From NCBI GenBank assembly GCA_950295325.1, contig OX485804.1:69850033-69914032 (forward strand): a stretch of 64,000 nt of DNA, given 5' to 3'. Numbering within the stretch: the first letter of the stretch is position 1; the number at the start of each line of letters is the position of its first letter. Source of the stretch: Polytrichum commune (lineage: Eukaryota; Streptophyta; Polytrichopsida; Polytrichales; Polytrichaceae). The position numbers were made by a program, and so were the translations under genes. This document shows, one piece after another, positions 35,223-47,589 of the stretch. Under the pieces are notes generated by a model. The model was not told where the DNA came from, ran no database searches, and saw only the letters and a program-made list of their open reading frames with translations.

Positions 35223-35754
35223 GAAGGCGAACAATATTCTTGGAGATACAAAATTTCTTGGAAATACAAATTTTTTTCACAAGTTGAGTATGTAGTGAAG
35301 AAGACGAAATTGCGATTTGAGCGACGCACGAAGTGTTTCAGAGAGGCTTCGGAAAGGAAGGTGGAAGGGAGAGGAGTAGAGAAGCGATGAGAGGAAGCTG
35401 GAGAGGAGAGAAAAGAAGGGGAAGGTGGAGGGGAGAGTAGTAAGGAGGAGAGGAAATGCTTTTACCCCTCCTTTGATTGACGGACAAGATTGGAACAATC
35501 CAACGGAGGAGCCCCATCCGGCCCTAGATGGGAGTTCGGGACGAGGTAAAGCTCGTCCCGAAATCTCATCTAGGGCCCGATGGTTTGGCGCCAAAATTGT
35601 GCCACCTAAGACGCCACATGGGATAGGTGAGTGTTCGGGCCGGCCCCAAGTATAAAGCCCTTGGGCCCAATTTGATGAAATCGAGCGATCCTATTGGTTC
35701 AAATTTTGAGAGTTCCAGCCGGCCCTCAATCCGGCCCCAAGTATAAAGTGGCCC

Positions 35755-36405
35755 TTAGTGTTAGTAAAGATATGAAAAGGAATGATACAATGAGAGAGGT
35801 GACAGTAGGGAAGGTAATAGCACATTTATGTCTAACACCAATTGTCAAGGATTGAAACTTAGTGTTCAGCAGGGTAAGGTGATAACAACACTAAATATCC
35901 TAAAGACCCAAAGGCTTTACAAATGCATTTTATTTTTTTAGAAATCGGGCCATGGAAACGTGACCGTTTATGAATGCCGTTTGACATGGGACAAGTTCAT
36001 GGTCCATTGATGTAAATAGCCTCTCATGCTCTCGTGTAGAATTATGACGCATACCTACCGAGCTAGGCAAAGCAGAATGCATGGGAAGTAGTGGGTAGGG
36101 TATATATGTAGGTGCGGGAGTAGTAGGAATGGGGGGGGGGGGCATGCAACAAACAACAATAGGAAATCGGAAAGCGGACGGGACCCTTACTTTATTATCG
36201 ACCCCTAGTTAATAATAAAAGAATCACGATGCATGTGATGTCACATTGTGTTCTGTAACGCATGCGGGTGTCACTGTATTTAGCTTTTCTTCTTCGTCTT
36301 AGAAACAATTATCATAGAGACACGTGTTTAAAAGAGACTAGACTACGTGTTTTAAATATGTATAATAACTTTACATTTGATGTTGAACATAAATAGAAGC
36401 ATCCA
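35755..36405. other. End of repeat copy A plus a diverged transporter-flank copy
   Basis: 35755-35900 completes repeat copy A. Near 36045-36170 a segment starting GACGCATACCTACC and ending CATGCAACAA resembles the repeats at 38.43 and 39.35 kb, with a G12 run inside (36131-36142). No gene. Confidence 0.5.
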
Positions 36406-36409
36406 ATAT

Positions 36410-36985
36410 AAGGCACCGAGGCTTTAAAAGAAAGAAATACATGTTAGATAGCTTGGAAAGTTTTCACACCAATTTCATAGATTTGAAAATTGATACATAG
36501 TTGGCGGAGCAAATATTTCAAAATAAAAAATTTATATGCAACCTACGAAAATTTATATTGCAAAGTTTTCTTGATGAAGGAGTTTTTTTACTCTCCGTTA
36601 TGGGAAGTTTGTTGATGCTCGATTGCTAAGTGAGAATCTTAACCACATACTCAACCTTGTTGCATGTGAGGATCTTCTATTACATGAAGGTGTTGTCCTC
36701 TTTTTGTGGGTCACTTGTTACACCACCATGTTGAGCGGATAGATCCCCAATTAGCCACTATGATTGGCCAAGTGTTATCGCATCCTTCTTACACTGATGA
36801 TATGAATGGTCGAAGTGGTGCTATTTAATACTTAATATTGCATGTGATTAATCGCTTTTAACAATGACTTGCTCAATGGCACTGTTGCACTCACTTGTTG
36901 ACGGCTTAAGGATTAAAAATAGGTGTCACCAAAAAGGGAGGTGTTACGTTAAGGCCTTAGCACCTTAGCAACGCCTTAAACCAAT
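36410..36985. repeat. Dispersed repeat of about 580 bp, copy 1
   Basis: Aligns end to end, with divergence and small indels, to 48120-48705 in the same orientation. Shared anchors: TTAGATAGCTTGGAAAG, AGGATCTTCTATTA, ACACCACC then TTGAGCG, GATTAATCGCT, and a TATA-like AAATAGG(T/C)GTCACCAAAA near the 3' end. No ORF. A TATA-like box near one end suggests a promoter-bearing fragment or solo LTR, not proven. Confidence 0.75.
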
Positions 36986-38285
36986 AAGTGAAGGTTTTTG
37001 TCATACATGTGGTAGTTGTATGAACCAATTTCTTTATTTCCATGCAGAAAACACAAAAACCTTGTAAACTAATCCACCCCCCTTCAATATTGAAATAACA
37101 CAAATTTTTGAAGTGAAAGTGTGTTGTCATGCAAAATTGTTGGGGGGTCAATGATGTTCATAGGGTGAAGATTACCATAATCAACATGTACTTACTATGC
37201 AAGATTTTAGGATGTTGGTTTTAGCACCCTCTACCTCATGTATTGAATTAAGAAACTGAGAAGCATGCACTTCCAATATCCAAAACTCACCAAAGGAGAT
37301 TTGATTGTCGTTCCAATTTTCGTCGATCCTTCATTGTAGATTTGTTAATGCAACACAAGTTTCATTGTGTAAATCTAATCGGTAGAAGTTGGAGAATATG
37401 AACCACAAAACATATAACACCCATGTACCTTAAACGTCCTCCGTTATGCTTACGCAAACACCCGACAAGAGGCTAACAACTACATTAGTCCATTTTGTTT
37501 TTGCATATTATGTGGCCCTTTATGTGAGACAAGGGCCAAGGGATGTTCATGTAATAAAAATGAGTGTACTTATCAACTTGGGAAAATCAAGCTACTAAGA
37601 TAAATTTACATTCATCTCGTAACACATGGAGTGTGTCTTGTTAAGACTTACTGAATTTTTCTTCTTCCTATACTGAATCAATCCCAGTATTAAATCAAAC
37701 AGTCTAATAATTGCATATATTACTAGAATTCGGGAAGTTACTGTTAGTCACATAATTGAGCCTATTTAGTGTTACTAGATGCTCATAGTGGTTCTCCTCC
37801 TTGTTTGAGATGACCATATGTAAAGAGGGAGATCCTAAGAGAAGGTATTCTTGAAAAGTCCTAAGTCATTATTGATAGCGTTGATCACAAACATTGTGTA
37901 GAGTGGACTTAGATCATGACCTAGCATTGTGTGATGAATATATGTAAGTAATAGTATATATAAACTTACATATCAATAATGATAAGTAGACTATAAATAG
38001 GAATATATTGCATGTATATTTCAATTAATATATAATAAGACAATGTGTTTGGGTTGTCTTGTTGCAAAATTGAGGTGACCGACAAATAGCATTCATTTTT
38101 AAACTTGTAAGATTTCATGTCACCTTCTCGTTTGTATTTTGACATGCTCGATTTCATTTGTGGTGACCTTGTGCACATGGAATGGGGACTGCCATTCATT
38201 TCTTAACCAACAAGGAAACATAGAAAGCAACAATCATGGTTTGTGACCACGAGTGTAAAACTTGCCCTTGAAATGCGAGGGGACC
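36986..38285. other. Gene-free, AT-rich DNA
   Basis: No supportable coding sequence, RNA gene or terminal repeats seen. Confidence 0.5.
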
Positions 38286-39545
38286 AATGCATCCCATGAT
38301 GGAATAATGCATTCTATAACAATGTAATGCCGTGCTTTACCCTACTGAAAGAAAAAATGATGGTTTTGAAAACTCTCTCGTTAACACAACATAACAAAAT
38401 CTTCATGATTGTTTTAAACAAGTAATGTGATGCATACCTACCAACATGGGAAGGAAAAACATGAAACATGTAGTAGGTAGATAGTTAAGTAGGTAGGAAA
38501 GGAGGCATGCAACAACATGAGGAGCATGAGTAGTGTGATGATGTCATGAGATGATTTCGATTTCCAAATCGAGGGAGCCAAAATGCTTATGGGACTAAAT
38601 TGATATCAAGATGGTGTTAGAAATGCTAATGGGCCTATGGTACCACAATGTAGTGGCGTCTATAAGATAAAGGCTAACATCAACTTGATGGTCCAATCAG
38701 AGGAAAGAATTTAAACTACCGAGTACTACATTATGAAATGACACTTAGCATTATTCAATTGTATGGTTGTGTTCCACTTTATATTTCGCCTCATACATGG
38801 GCCTCTTATCTTATCTTCATGCGAAGAAACTAAAATAATAGGAAGAAATTGATGCCGATATAAATAATGAATAATGTTGGTATGAATAGTATGAATATTG
38901 TGAGTAGTATCGATGTTTTCAATAAATAATGTTGTATGAATGGTATTGTCAATGAATTATGTTATTATGAATGGTATTATTAGTGAATAGTATTTCCAGT
39001 GGATACTACCTACATGAATAGTGCTTCATGTGAATAATGTCGGGATGAACAATGGTTCATGTGAGTAGGCTAGGAGTATAACTCCACCCAAATTTCCAAG
39101 TGTTAGCCTGAATGTACGAATATTACTCCTTTATTTGGGGGGGGGCACAAAATATAATGGACATATTCCAATGTCAACAAAATTGCCCACCTGATTGAAT
39201 AATGTTATGCAAAGGTGCATGGTGCATTCCACGATAGGATAATGCACTTCCTAATGATGTAATGCTCTATGTTGCCAAAGCCCAAAAATCCACTTTTGAG
39301 AGCCCTCTTGTTAACATAGCAAAATCTCATGAGTATTTAAAACGGGAAACATGATGCATACCTACCAACCATGTGAAGAAAAAACAAGAAGAAGGTAAGT
39401 AGGAAGGAAGGAAAGCATCAACATGAGGCGCATGAGCATTGCTATGATTGGTGAATTCCACAATGGCATAGTACGCTTCCTAACAATGAAATATCATGCC
39501 TTAGCAAAGCTAAAAAAAACATGTTTTTGAATGCCGTGTTGCTAA
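38286..39545. repeat. Upstream copies of the transporter 5' flank
   Basis: Two segments, 38429-38530 and 39353-39444, share with 40373-40512 an order of motifs: GATGC(A/T)TA, CCTACCAAC, a GGAA/AAGAAG-rich stretch, TAGGTAGGAA or GTAGGAAGG, then GGAGGCATG-like text and GAGCATTGC. A preceding motif (GCATTCCACGATAGGATAATG type, then a TTGTTAACA block) occurs three times (38286-38400, 39218-39330, 39452-39545). Non-coding. Best read as old local duplications upstream of the transporter. Confidence 0.6.
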
Positions 39546-40372
39546 CACAACAAACATGACATTATTCAACTACACGAGAGGTTCCAATAACCCCATAATA
39601 TGTCAGAAATTTCTTGAACAATTCCCATACGTTGCTCTAGGTGTGAAAGATTTGGGATGAAAATTTGAACCTTACTCGGTGATTTCACCGACAATTGTGT
39701 GTAGCTGATTAAAGGCAACCCTAGTAACCACATGGAGCATGTTTATGGGCTCTTGCCATCTGGCACGATGCTCACAATCCAATGTTCACGGAGTTGCTCA
39801 TGTGCAAGTTAATACCAAAACTTTTATTTAATGCTGCCTACTACCTGCTCAGCGATGGCCCACAGTGACACACATGTTAGTTACAATTGTATAATTTGGC
39901 TTTAGTGAATGGTTTGGGGTTGCATGTACTAGTCTCCCCTGCTACGTGGCCCTCACGAGCTCTGCCTTCACCATGGGCTGGGGCGAACCAACACGCACAC
40001 CGGTTCCTTGGAGGCAAGGGTTAAGGCATCCTTCACCATGAATTTGAGCACTAACGGTAACCGGATGCGGCTGGCCCCAGTTCCCCTGAACTTTGTCAAA
40101 CTTGCACTCGATTTCACATTCATTGCTTTGGCTAGGAGTCTATTCATTTTTTGGAAGTGGAACTCCCATCAATAACACTACTCAACACTCAGTTCTCGTT
40201 GACTGGGCCCTTGAAATATAACAGATGGATGCTTGGAAAGGTGAACATCCCAAGCATCCGAGTTGTTATATTCCGAGGGCCTTCTTAACGAGAAGTGAGT
40301 GGTGAGTAAAGTTATGAGCTGGGTGTGAATAATGGTGTGAAATCTTCCCCAGTGAATTCAAAACATAGAATG

Positions 40373-41365
40373 TGATGCTTAACCTGCCAATGTGGAAAGG
40401 AAAAGCACAAAGCAAGAAGCAAGAAGCAAGAAGCAAGAAGGTAGGTAGGAAGGTAGGTAGGAAGGTAGGAAGGGAGGCAGGGAGCGGCAGGAGGAGCAGG
40501 AGCATTGCAATCAGTCTGCTGCTGCTGCTGCTCTACTTGTGCTCCAGCAAGCAAGAGCTGTTGCTGCTGCTGCTGCTACTCCAGCCCAGCACTATCGCAC
40601 ATGCCCTAACTTAGCCTTCTCTCGCTCCCCTTTCTCCCCTTTCGCCATCTCTCTCCCGCTCCTCTTCTCTTCCCATTTGCCCAGCCTCTGGCCCCTGTGC
40701 ACTCCACATCAACATCGCCACTGGCGTGGCATGCAACTGCTAGGGTAAAGTCGCTCGCGCAAAGAGGCTCTTCATCTATGCTTGCTTCCTTTCGCATGTT
40801 TTCCAGAAAGCCGATGTGCAGGGTAACGTCTCGCTTGGTGGAGAGAACGAAGCGAAGCGAGATGGTACCCACATTGCGGAGGGCTTGTTTTGTGATGAGG
40901 TTTTTGCATGTGATGTGGTGTGGGGTGTGGCATGATAGATTGGTGGGTGGCGGTGGAGAATGTGGAGTTATGGGGTTATTTTAGTGAGTTAGATGTTAAA
41001 CTCTGTGTGCGCGCGTGGGTGTGTTGTGGTTTTCTGTGTTGGATGCAGAGCTGTTGACCGGGGTGCGTTCAGCGGCAGTGGTGAATGTGGGGTTGGATTG
41101 AGTTGAGGCAGGCGATCTCTCTTTACTGTGGATGTTCCATGTGAAGGCATTCGGAATTGAGTCGTAGGATTTTGGGCAGAGGTGGTGGGGGAATCTATCT
41201 TCCTGTGGTGGGTGGGCTATGAGGTTACATATTTGAAGAGCTTTTTGGTTTGCAGTGCCCTAATGGTTGTGAGGTGATTCAAGGCCTTAAGAGAGGCCAG
41301 GGAGCCCTGGTGGACTAGATCACTGCGTATTTCTTCAAGATCTGACACCTGAAGGCAAAGCAGAC
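40373..41365 (+). promoter_or_regulatory. Promoter and 5' leader region of the URGT-type gene
   Basis: Holds (GCAAGAA)n-like repeats at 40411-40440, GGTAGGAA repeats at 40440-40480, CTG repeats at 40516-40532 and a CT-rich stretch (40615-40680), typical of plant leaders. The coding ATG follows at 41366. The transcription start and any leader intron cannot be fixed from sequence alone. Confidence 0.5.
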
Positions 41366-43851
41366 ATGATGAATTCTGTGAAAGGCAACATGTCTGAGAA
41401 ATCGGAGAAGGAGAAGAAAGGTGGAGTTTCCGATGTGGGGGCCTGGGCAATGAATGTCATCAGCTCCGTGGGGATCATCATGGCCAACAAGCAGGTCATG
41501 TCCCAAAGGGGCTACGATTACAGATTTGGTGAGGTTCCGAGATCTCTCCGAGTGGGGTTGCGGATTGTGTTTTGCAGATTTGGGGTTCTGATGCCTGCAA
41601 AGGTTTGGCAACCTGATTTGTTTGTGTCCATGTATGTGTGGGTGACTAAATTCAGAGTTGGTGATTTTTGTGACCTGATTGATTGATGGTCGTCGTCTTT
41701 TTTGTCCGCAGCAACAACTTTGACAGCATTTCACTTCACCGTGACAGCAGCAGTTGGCTACATATCGTCTGCTCTGGGCTACTCTGTCTCCAAGCATGTC
41801 CCTTTCAAGGACTTGTTTCTGTTCTCCTTGGTTTCAAACACATCAATTGTGGCCATGAATCTGAGTCTCATGCTCAACTCGGTTGGGTTCTATCAGGTGA
41901 TCATTTTGAAGCACCACCTTCGACTATGGTGATTTGCATTTTATGGTGCAGATCACTGACAAATCTGCTAGTCGGGTTTGTGGATTTGCGAGTGACAGAA
42001 AATTCTGTAGGGTATGATCAAAAATCACATTTTGATCATGATGAGAGAGCAGAGAGTGTGTGTGACCTTTTTTTTTTTTTGGAACTTTTCCGTAACACTT
42101 TCGAGGAAATAGGTGCGGGGACATACATGATTGCTGGCTGACTGACGAACTAACTTTTTTGTTCGTCTGGCTGCAGATCGCAAAGTTGAGTATGATACCA
42201 AGTGTTTGTGTTTTGGAATGGCTTCTGCACAGCAAGACGTACACGAGAGAGGTGAAGATCTCTGTGTTTGTTGTCATGATTGGAGTAGGTGTTTGCACTG
42301 TGACGGACGTTAATGTGAACTTCAAAGGATTCATGGCAGCTGTGGTTGCAGTTGTGTCAACATCCCTTCAACAAATTGTAAGATCTCCTAAACCTTCTGG
42401 TGTTTGATGTGGTTCGAGACTTCTGATGATACTGGGAACTTGTGGTGTTGAAGCCATTTGTTTGGCATCACTGAAAACCTATTGTGACATGTATTTTGGT
42501 TGAATGATTGTAAGACACTTCCTTTGTTCTTCTAGTAGCTGTCTTGATTACTCATTGGTCCAGTTTTTAGTTGGGATTCCTTCAGTTGCCCAGCCAAGTT
42601 TTGGTGTGGTGTAGGACAATTTTGATGGCTAATGATAATTGGAGCTAATGAAAGAAATTGTGAATCTTTGGCTTTTTGCAGTACATTGGGGCACTTCAAA
42701 AGAAGCATAGTTGTGGTTCATTTGAGCTGCTGAGCAAGACGGCACCTATTCAGGCTGCACAACTACTTGTTCTAGGACCATACTTGGACTACGTCCTCAA
42801 CGGGCGCAATATCCTAAATTATACATACACCCCAGGAGCTGTTGTAAGTATTTGTCATTTTAAACAATGTCTTTACATTTTGGAGAATTCTTGTGTAAAC
42901 TAAGTTTCAAGTATGGTGAACTATAGCATTAATGCGCCAGGACTGAGAACGGACCTTCTCTCAGGACCAGCTTCTGCAGATTGTTCTCTGAAAGAGACTC
43001 AGTGTACCCCATTGTGTGTCTATTGTCTGATAGCAGAATTTAAGGGCCCCATAGTACAGGGCGCTCTAGACTAAGTAAGTGATTGTACATGTTGCTGATT
43101 CTTGTTTCTTTCTTGTGGTACTCTCTGCAGTTCTTCATCTTGCTTTCATGTGCACTTGCTGTGTTTTGCAACGTCAGCCAATATGTGTGTATTGGACGAT
43201 TTTCGGCTGTTACTTTCCAGGTCAGTTGGTCCTATCATGTATAGGGCATATATTTGTCAGATATCATAATGATCAAGACTATTCTTGTAGTGATTGTTTC
43301 ATGAAATATTTGTCTAGTGTTGGGAGTACACAACCTATGTTATCTGTTACACAAGAAAGTTAGCAGTCTATCTTGGTGTGGATTGGTTCATAGGTTTTGT
43401 GAGCGGATCTGGATAGTTGAATTTGTTCATTGATGAGTTTTCTGAAATCTTGCAAGTCACCAGAGGCATGTGTAGGCTAGAGATAAACACTTCCCGTTAT
43501 TTTAAAATGGTCTCTTTCTGAGTTTGTTGAAGGATGTTATGAGTAATTGGCATGTCATCCTCGAGGAACTCACCTGTCAGTTTTTTTGAGACGCAGGTGT
43601 TGGGACACATGAAGACAGTGTGTGTTCTGCTTTTGGGATGGATAATTTTTGACTCTGTGCTGACCTCGAAGAACATGATGGGCATGCTGATGGCGGTGAT
43701 TGGGATGATCACTTATAGCTGGGCGGTTGAGGTCGCAAAAGCACAAGCAGCCAAGATGGCCACCATCAAAGTGAAGGACCCTGCATACTCTGATGAAACC
43801 CTATTACTGAACAAGGATGATTTGGAATATGGGAAGTCAGACAAGGAATGA
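41366..43851 (+). CDS. Golgi nucleotide-sugar transporter, UDP-rhamnose/UDP-galactose (URGT) type
   Basis: Exons 41366-41528, 41712-41896, 42177-42377, 42682-42843, 43131-43220 and 43597-43851 join in phase to 351 residues ending in TGA. It belongs to the NST/TPT (drug/metabolite transporter) superfamily with about ten membrane segments. Recognition comes from [20 protein letters not shown] near the N-terminus, [107 protein letters not shown] and [14 protein letters not shown], the pattern of the URGT clade. These import UDP-rhamnose or UDP-galactose into the Golgi lumen in exchange for UMP, for pectin and other wall polysaccharides. Substrate choice cannot be read from sequence. A second ATG follows directly, so the start may be 41366 or 41369. 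Pieces of exon 2 and intron 2 are duplicated at 13.8-14.9 kb. Confidence 0.95.
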
Positions 43852-45033
43852 TGAGGAAATCATTCCATATTGTCAAATAGTAGACAACATTTTAGAGGGC
43901 TGATCCGATTCAGATTTGAAGCCACCCTGTGTGCTCAAGATTACGTATACAATGGATTCTTATTGTCGGAGTAAAAATTGGTGTTCTGGGCAGCTCTTGG
44001 AGGCTGTTGCAGACGCCATTGTAATTCTTCATGCAGAATCTGGTAGACCCAATCTGATGATCAATAACGGCCTAAAGAGCTTAAATGCTCTATCTGGTTC
44101 CCTTTATAGCTAGGTGCATTCATTTATTGGTGAACCAGTTCACTGTAGGTTCTCAGCATTTCTTTGGGTTGCAGGGTTGCCATTGTGGCAATTAGATTGC
44201 CATTCACGTCTAGTGTGCATGCAGCCTCCATATAGGTAGCTTAGGTAGAGAGCTGCGAGGAGAAATGTGAACACAATCTGAGATATCTCACTTTATTAAT
44301 TTTACTGTCGAAAGTTGTGAGTACAACAACATTGGTTAACAAGTCTACGTTTGTTGATATACTACTGTGACTTTCCATTTTAGAAAAATAGAGTTATTTG
44401 TCAGATGGAGTGAATCTTTAAAAACTATAACAGGATATTCTGTTTACTTAATTATTTGTCAGATGGAGTGAATCTTTAAAAATTATAACAGGATATTCTG
44501 TTTACTTAATTAAAGCCCACAACGTGTGCTTCTTTATCCACGTTCTCATTAGTTTATAAATAACCTGGAAGGGGGCCTTTTTTTTGGGTCACTGGTAAAT
44601 AAATGGCCGACAATGATTATTGAGATAATTGTATGACATGTCTATGATGATTGCACAGAAATGGTCTACATCCTACAGAGGCTCTGCATTCTTGGTCTTA
44701 GTAATGTACTGTGCATACCATTATTTTAATCCGCTCTCGCCTTTAAATAGAACGAAAAAGTTGGGGCACTAGGAAATATCTTTTCGTATAGAGAATAGTA
44801 TAATTCATGTAACGGCAGAATATTTGAGGGTTGCAGTCTAGAATATAATGCAATATTTCAACCATCCATGTGTTGCAAATTTGTGAGACAAAGTTCTTGA
44901 AGTAGTCCATGTGGTTGTCTAAATTAGTCCTCCTCCCACATATACGGAGTTTTGGCTATTAGAGCTCCGGCTGAGCCCACAGCTGCAAAGGTGATGAAGA
45001 ATTTAATAACTGATATCAGCATTAGGGATGACA
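43852..45033. other. Transporter 3' UTR and intergenic DNA
   Basis: The first few hundred bases are probably the transporter 3' UTR. No gene recognised. Contains the short duplication listed separately. Confidence 0.5.
44394..44509. repeat. 58-bp tandem duplication
   Basis: Two near-identical copies of a unit beginning TTATTTGTCAGATGGAGTG and ending GTTTACTTAA, with one C/T difference: a recent duplication. Confidence 0.9.
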
Positions 45034-45520
45034 TGTATTCCACATTCTAGTGGTCATATTAACTGGGAGGCCATATACTTCTGGATCGCGACCTCAAACA
45101 TCACATCTGAATACACCGTGAGCGACATCAGTCAAGAATTGGTGTCAAATAATAGCTCACTTCAAGACCCTGCTTTAGGGTTTCCCTTCAAAGTTTTGGG
45201 CGGAAAGATTAACCTGTCTAGCAATCTGATTACGTGCAATTCTGCCTTGAAGACCCTGCTCTAGGGTTTACACTTCAAAGTTTTGGGTGGAAAGATTAAC
45301 CTGTCTGGCAATCTGATAACGTGCAATGCTGCCTTCAACTTTCAGAGAGATTAAATATGAGAGGTTCAAAGGATTAAATACGACTTCCATTCCACATTCT
45401 AGTGATCATACCGACTGGTAGACCATATATTTCTGGCTCATGAATGCAAACATCACATTGCGAGCAACTTCAGTATCTAATTGATGTCAAATAGCATATC
45501 TCACTTACGAACAGATAGAC
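45034..45520. repeat. Nested duplications downstream of the kinase fragment
   Basis: An inner unit of about 90 bp (GACCCTGCT-TAGGGTTT, then AAAGATTAACCTGTCT) occurs twice at about 45163-45340. An outer segment (CATTCTAGTG, then CCATATA and TTCTGG, AAACATCACAT) occurs at 45034-45160 and 45392-45510. Non-coding. They lie just past the 3' end of the minus-strand kinase pseudogene. Confidence 0.7.
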
Positions 45521-45630
45521 CATGATAGAAGTTGAAGACTCTGCTTCAGGGATAGGTTTCGGGAAGAAAGAGGTCGCATTGATATCTGTCTACTGACATC
45601 ACGATAAGGAATGTGAAGTCGCTAGGACCT

Positions 45631-46240
45631 TCAAATCATGGAAACCTCCTTGCAAATGTCATCCAAGGTTGGTCTGGCCTTTGGATAAAGAAGCCGGCAT
45701 CGTTCCACAAGCGACTTCAGCTGGTGCCACTTCGGTTTCGGAGGAAAATGTTCAGGGCACTTCTGAACATCTGTTGGCTTCAGTGCCTGTAGGTTCATTT
45801 TGGAAGTTTTATCAAGCAATTCCAGTGCTGGGAAAATCTTCGGAGGGATCAGGAGAGCCTGGCAACATTTCTGGTGCTCGGTAGAAGCTAGAAGCCACCC
45901 CTTAATAATTATCAATCTTTCTATAGCGTAAGTATCACTCGATTCTGATGAGAACTCAACTAGGTGAGACAAACCAAACTCCACAATCTTCACCTCTATG
46001 ATACCATTAGATTGCTCCTGGGCAAGCAAATTTGTAGGTTTCAAGTCCCTATGCACGAGCCCCCGGGAATGCAAGTATGCCATACCCAATGCAATTTTGG
46101 AGATGGTGAGCTCTTCTTCATGAAGCTCAAAGGCATTTGCACCAAAGTTTCCCTTTTCCAGTCGAGAATCCATCGGCTTGCGCAGATTACGATCCATGTA
46201 CTCCACAATGATCCAGCAGTACCCATCGGATACCGATTTT
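45631..46240 (-). pseudogene. Protein kinase pseudogene fragment (catalytic half)
   Basis: Minus-strand ORF 46206-45631, with a coding-like start slightly upstream (DGYCWIIVEYMD, kinase subdomain V). Subdomain VIb is intact: HSRGLVHRDLKPTNLL. The metal-binding DFG is EFG (VKIVEFGLSHL). The end resembles subdomain XI: LKSLVERCRLLYPKARPTLD. In the ORF frame the APE motif is absent, but YRAPEM appears in another frame at 45883-45866, so at least two frameshifts bracket the activation segment. The region between APE and subdomain XI is also shortened. The ATP-binding lobe is not visible upstream; a retained intron or truncation explains this. Overall a tyrosine-kinase-like (TKL) family relic; a short expressed pseudokinase is less likely. 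Confidence 0.7.
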
Positions 46241-46630
46241 TGTTAGCAACACAATTTTAACCAATCTTCAAACAATCGCTCGGTGGTGAAACATTCTACA
46301 TACATGTTGACACAAAATTTACTCATGGTCTTTGTCTATACTGCTCTCTTCATTCGTTGATAACTCCACACACACATACACATGATGATGCACGAACTAC
46401 TCATGCAGACACACTTTGTACAATATGCTTTATTTCTTGTGAGTAAATGACTTAGGCACTCATCTATATTTCAAATCTTGATCAACTTTCTTTCAACTAC
46501 ATGCACGCACACTCACAGGTATCTTGCAGATTGTATAACCATTAAGCTTGTTGCTCGTCTTATTATTCCTCTTCACTGCCAGTGATGTGAACGACGAAAC
46601 TTCTATTACTAATCAATCTAACTACTCTAA

Positions 46631-47585
46631 CTAATCAACCGACAAATCTTGAACTAAGTAACCAATGTGAAACGCATTGACTCCAATACTCCTGCTCGTT
46701 GAGCATTGGATGATGTATCCACTCTCCCATTCAATGCTGAAGTGAACACATGCCAAGTTGATGGCCCAAGCGTTGGAAAGTTTCCTTGGGAAGTGCCTTA
46801 GTAGAGATATCAACCAATTGATCACGAGTGGAGACGAAGGAAGGGAGGATGAGATCGGTTGAAAATGCTTCGTGAATGACATGCTATTGGACATCAATAT
46901 GTTTAATTCTGCGATGTAATTCAGGGTTTTTGATAAGACGCAAAGCACTTTGGTTGTTGGTGAACAAATGGGTAGGAGAAGTGGGGGGTTTACGAAGGCT
47001 AGAGAGAAGCCGTCTATGTCAAATAACCTCCTTGATGGTAGAGGAGGCAACAAGATACTCAACCTTAGTGGTGTTGCTAGCAAAACTAGCTTGTTTGTGA
47101 GAAGCCCAAAGAACAGGACCGTGATTTACAAATAAAACAAATCCGGAGTGAGAGGAACGGTCATCCATGTCCACTGCAAAATCCGCATCGCTGTAGGCGG
47201 TAAGAGAAAGATAATGGTCATTTCCAGAGAAAGAGATGCCGAAGGAAAAACTCCTAGCAAGGTATTTGAGGATGCATTGAAGAGCATTATGGTGTGCATG
47301 AGAAGGGTTGGCACAAAAATTAGCTGCAACACTGATTGCATAAGAAATATTAGGACAAGTCCTAATGCAAGCAAACTGGAGGGATCCGACGATGGTTTGG
47401 TAGGGAAATGAAGGATTAGGAATGCAATCATCAGAGGAGAGAAAACTCAAAGAAGTATGGGGATCAACATGGACAGAGAGGGGAACGGAGTCTTGAAAAT
47501 CAAAATTTTGAACCAATTGGGTAATATAGTGGGTTTGATCCAAGAAAAGCTCTCGAGTGTCACGGTGATGGGTAATGCATAGGCC
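46631..47585 (-). mobile_element. Truncated Ty1/copia element, end of RT and RNase H
   Basis: Minus-strand translation reads LDQTHYITQLVQNFDFQD, PYQTIVGSLQFACIRTCPNI, SYAISVAANF, CILKYLARSF, YSDADFAVDMDDRSSHSGF, VLWASHKQASFA, a frameshift, then HLFTNNQSALRLIKNPELHR, RIKHIDVQ, STRDQLVDISTKALPKETF: the C-terminal part of copia pol. It is unrelated at close range to the copia at 21.9 kb. The RT palm is missing: homology stops at about 47588, where telomere-like sequence begins. Stops after HIDVQ and near the end make it dead. Confidence 0.88.
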
Positions 47586-47589
47586 AATG

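Larger units (their letters stand above)
33798..35754. mobile_element. Tourist-family insertion, 1957 bp, TTA target duplication
   Basis: Left end GGGCCACTTTATACACAGC, right end complementary to GGGCCACTTTATACTTGG, flanked by exact TTA (33795-33797 and 35755-35757). Subterminal GGCCGG and GGGCCCGATGGT motifs occur near both ends (33925-33945 and 35570-35585). No transposase is visible. The interior contains another ACTAAATAT-family copy (34563 to about 34890) and a 177-bp-period duplication (34897-35222). The inferred unoccupied site GAATTTAGTGTTAG is present intact near 34710 in the related repeat. Confidence 0.75.

Noticed and set aside
40372-40614. Lys/Arg/Leu-rich ORFs upstream of the transporter
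   Set aside because: They are translations of simple repeats (GCAAGAA, GTAGGAAGG, CTG).
41683-42141. 152-codon ORF over transporter exon 2
   Set aside because: It is a shifted frame running through exon 2 into intron 2; the true exon keeps the conserved [11 protein letters not shown] frame.
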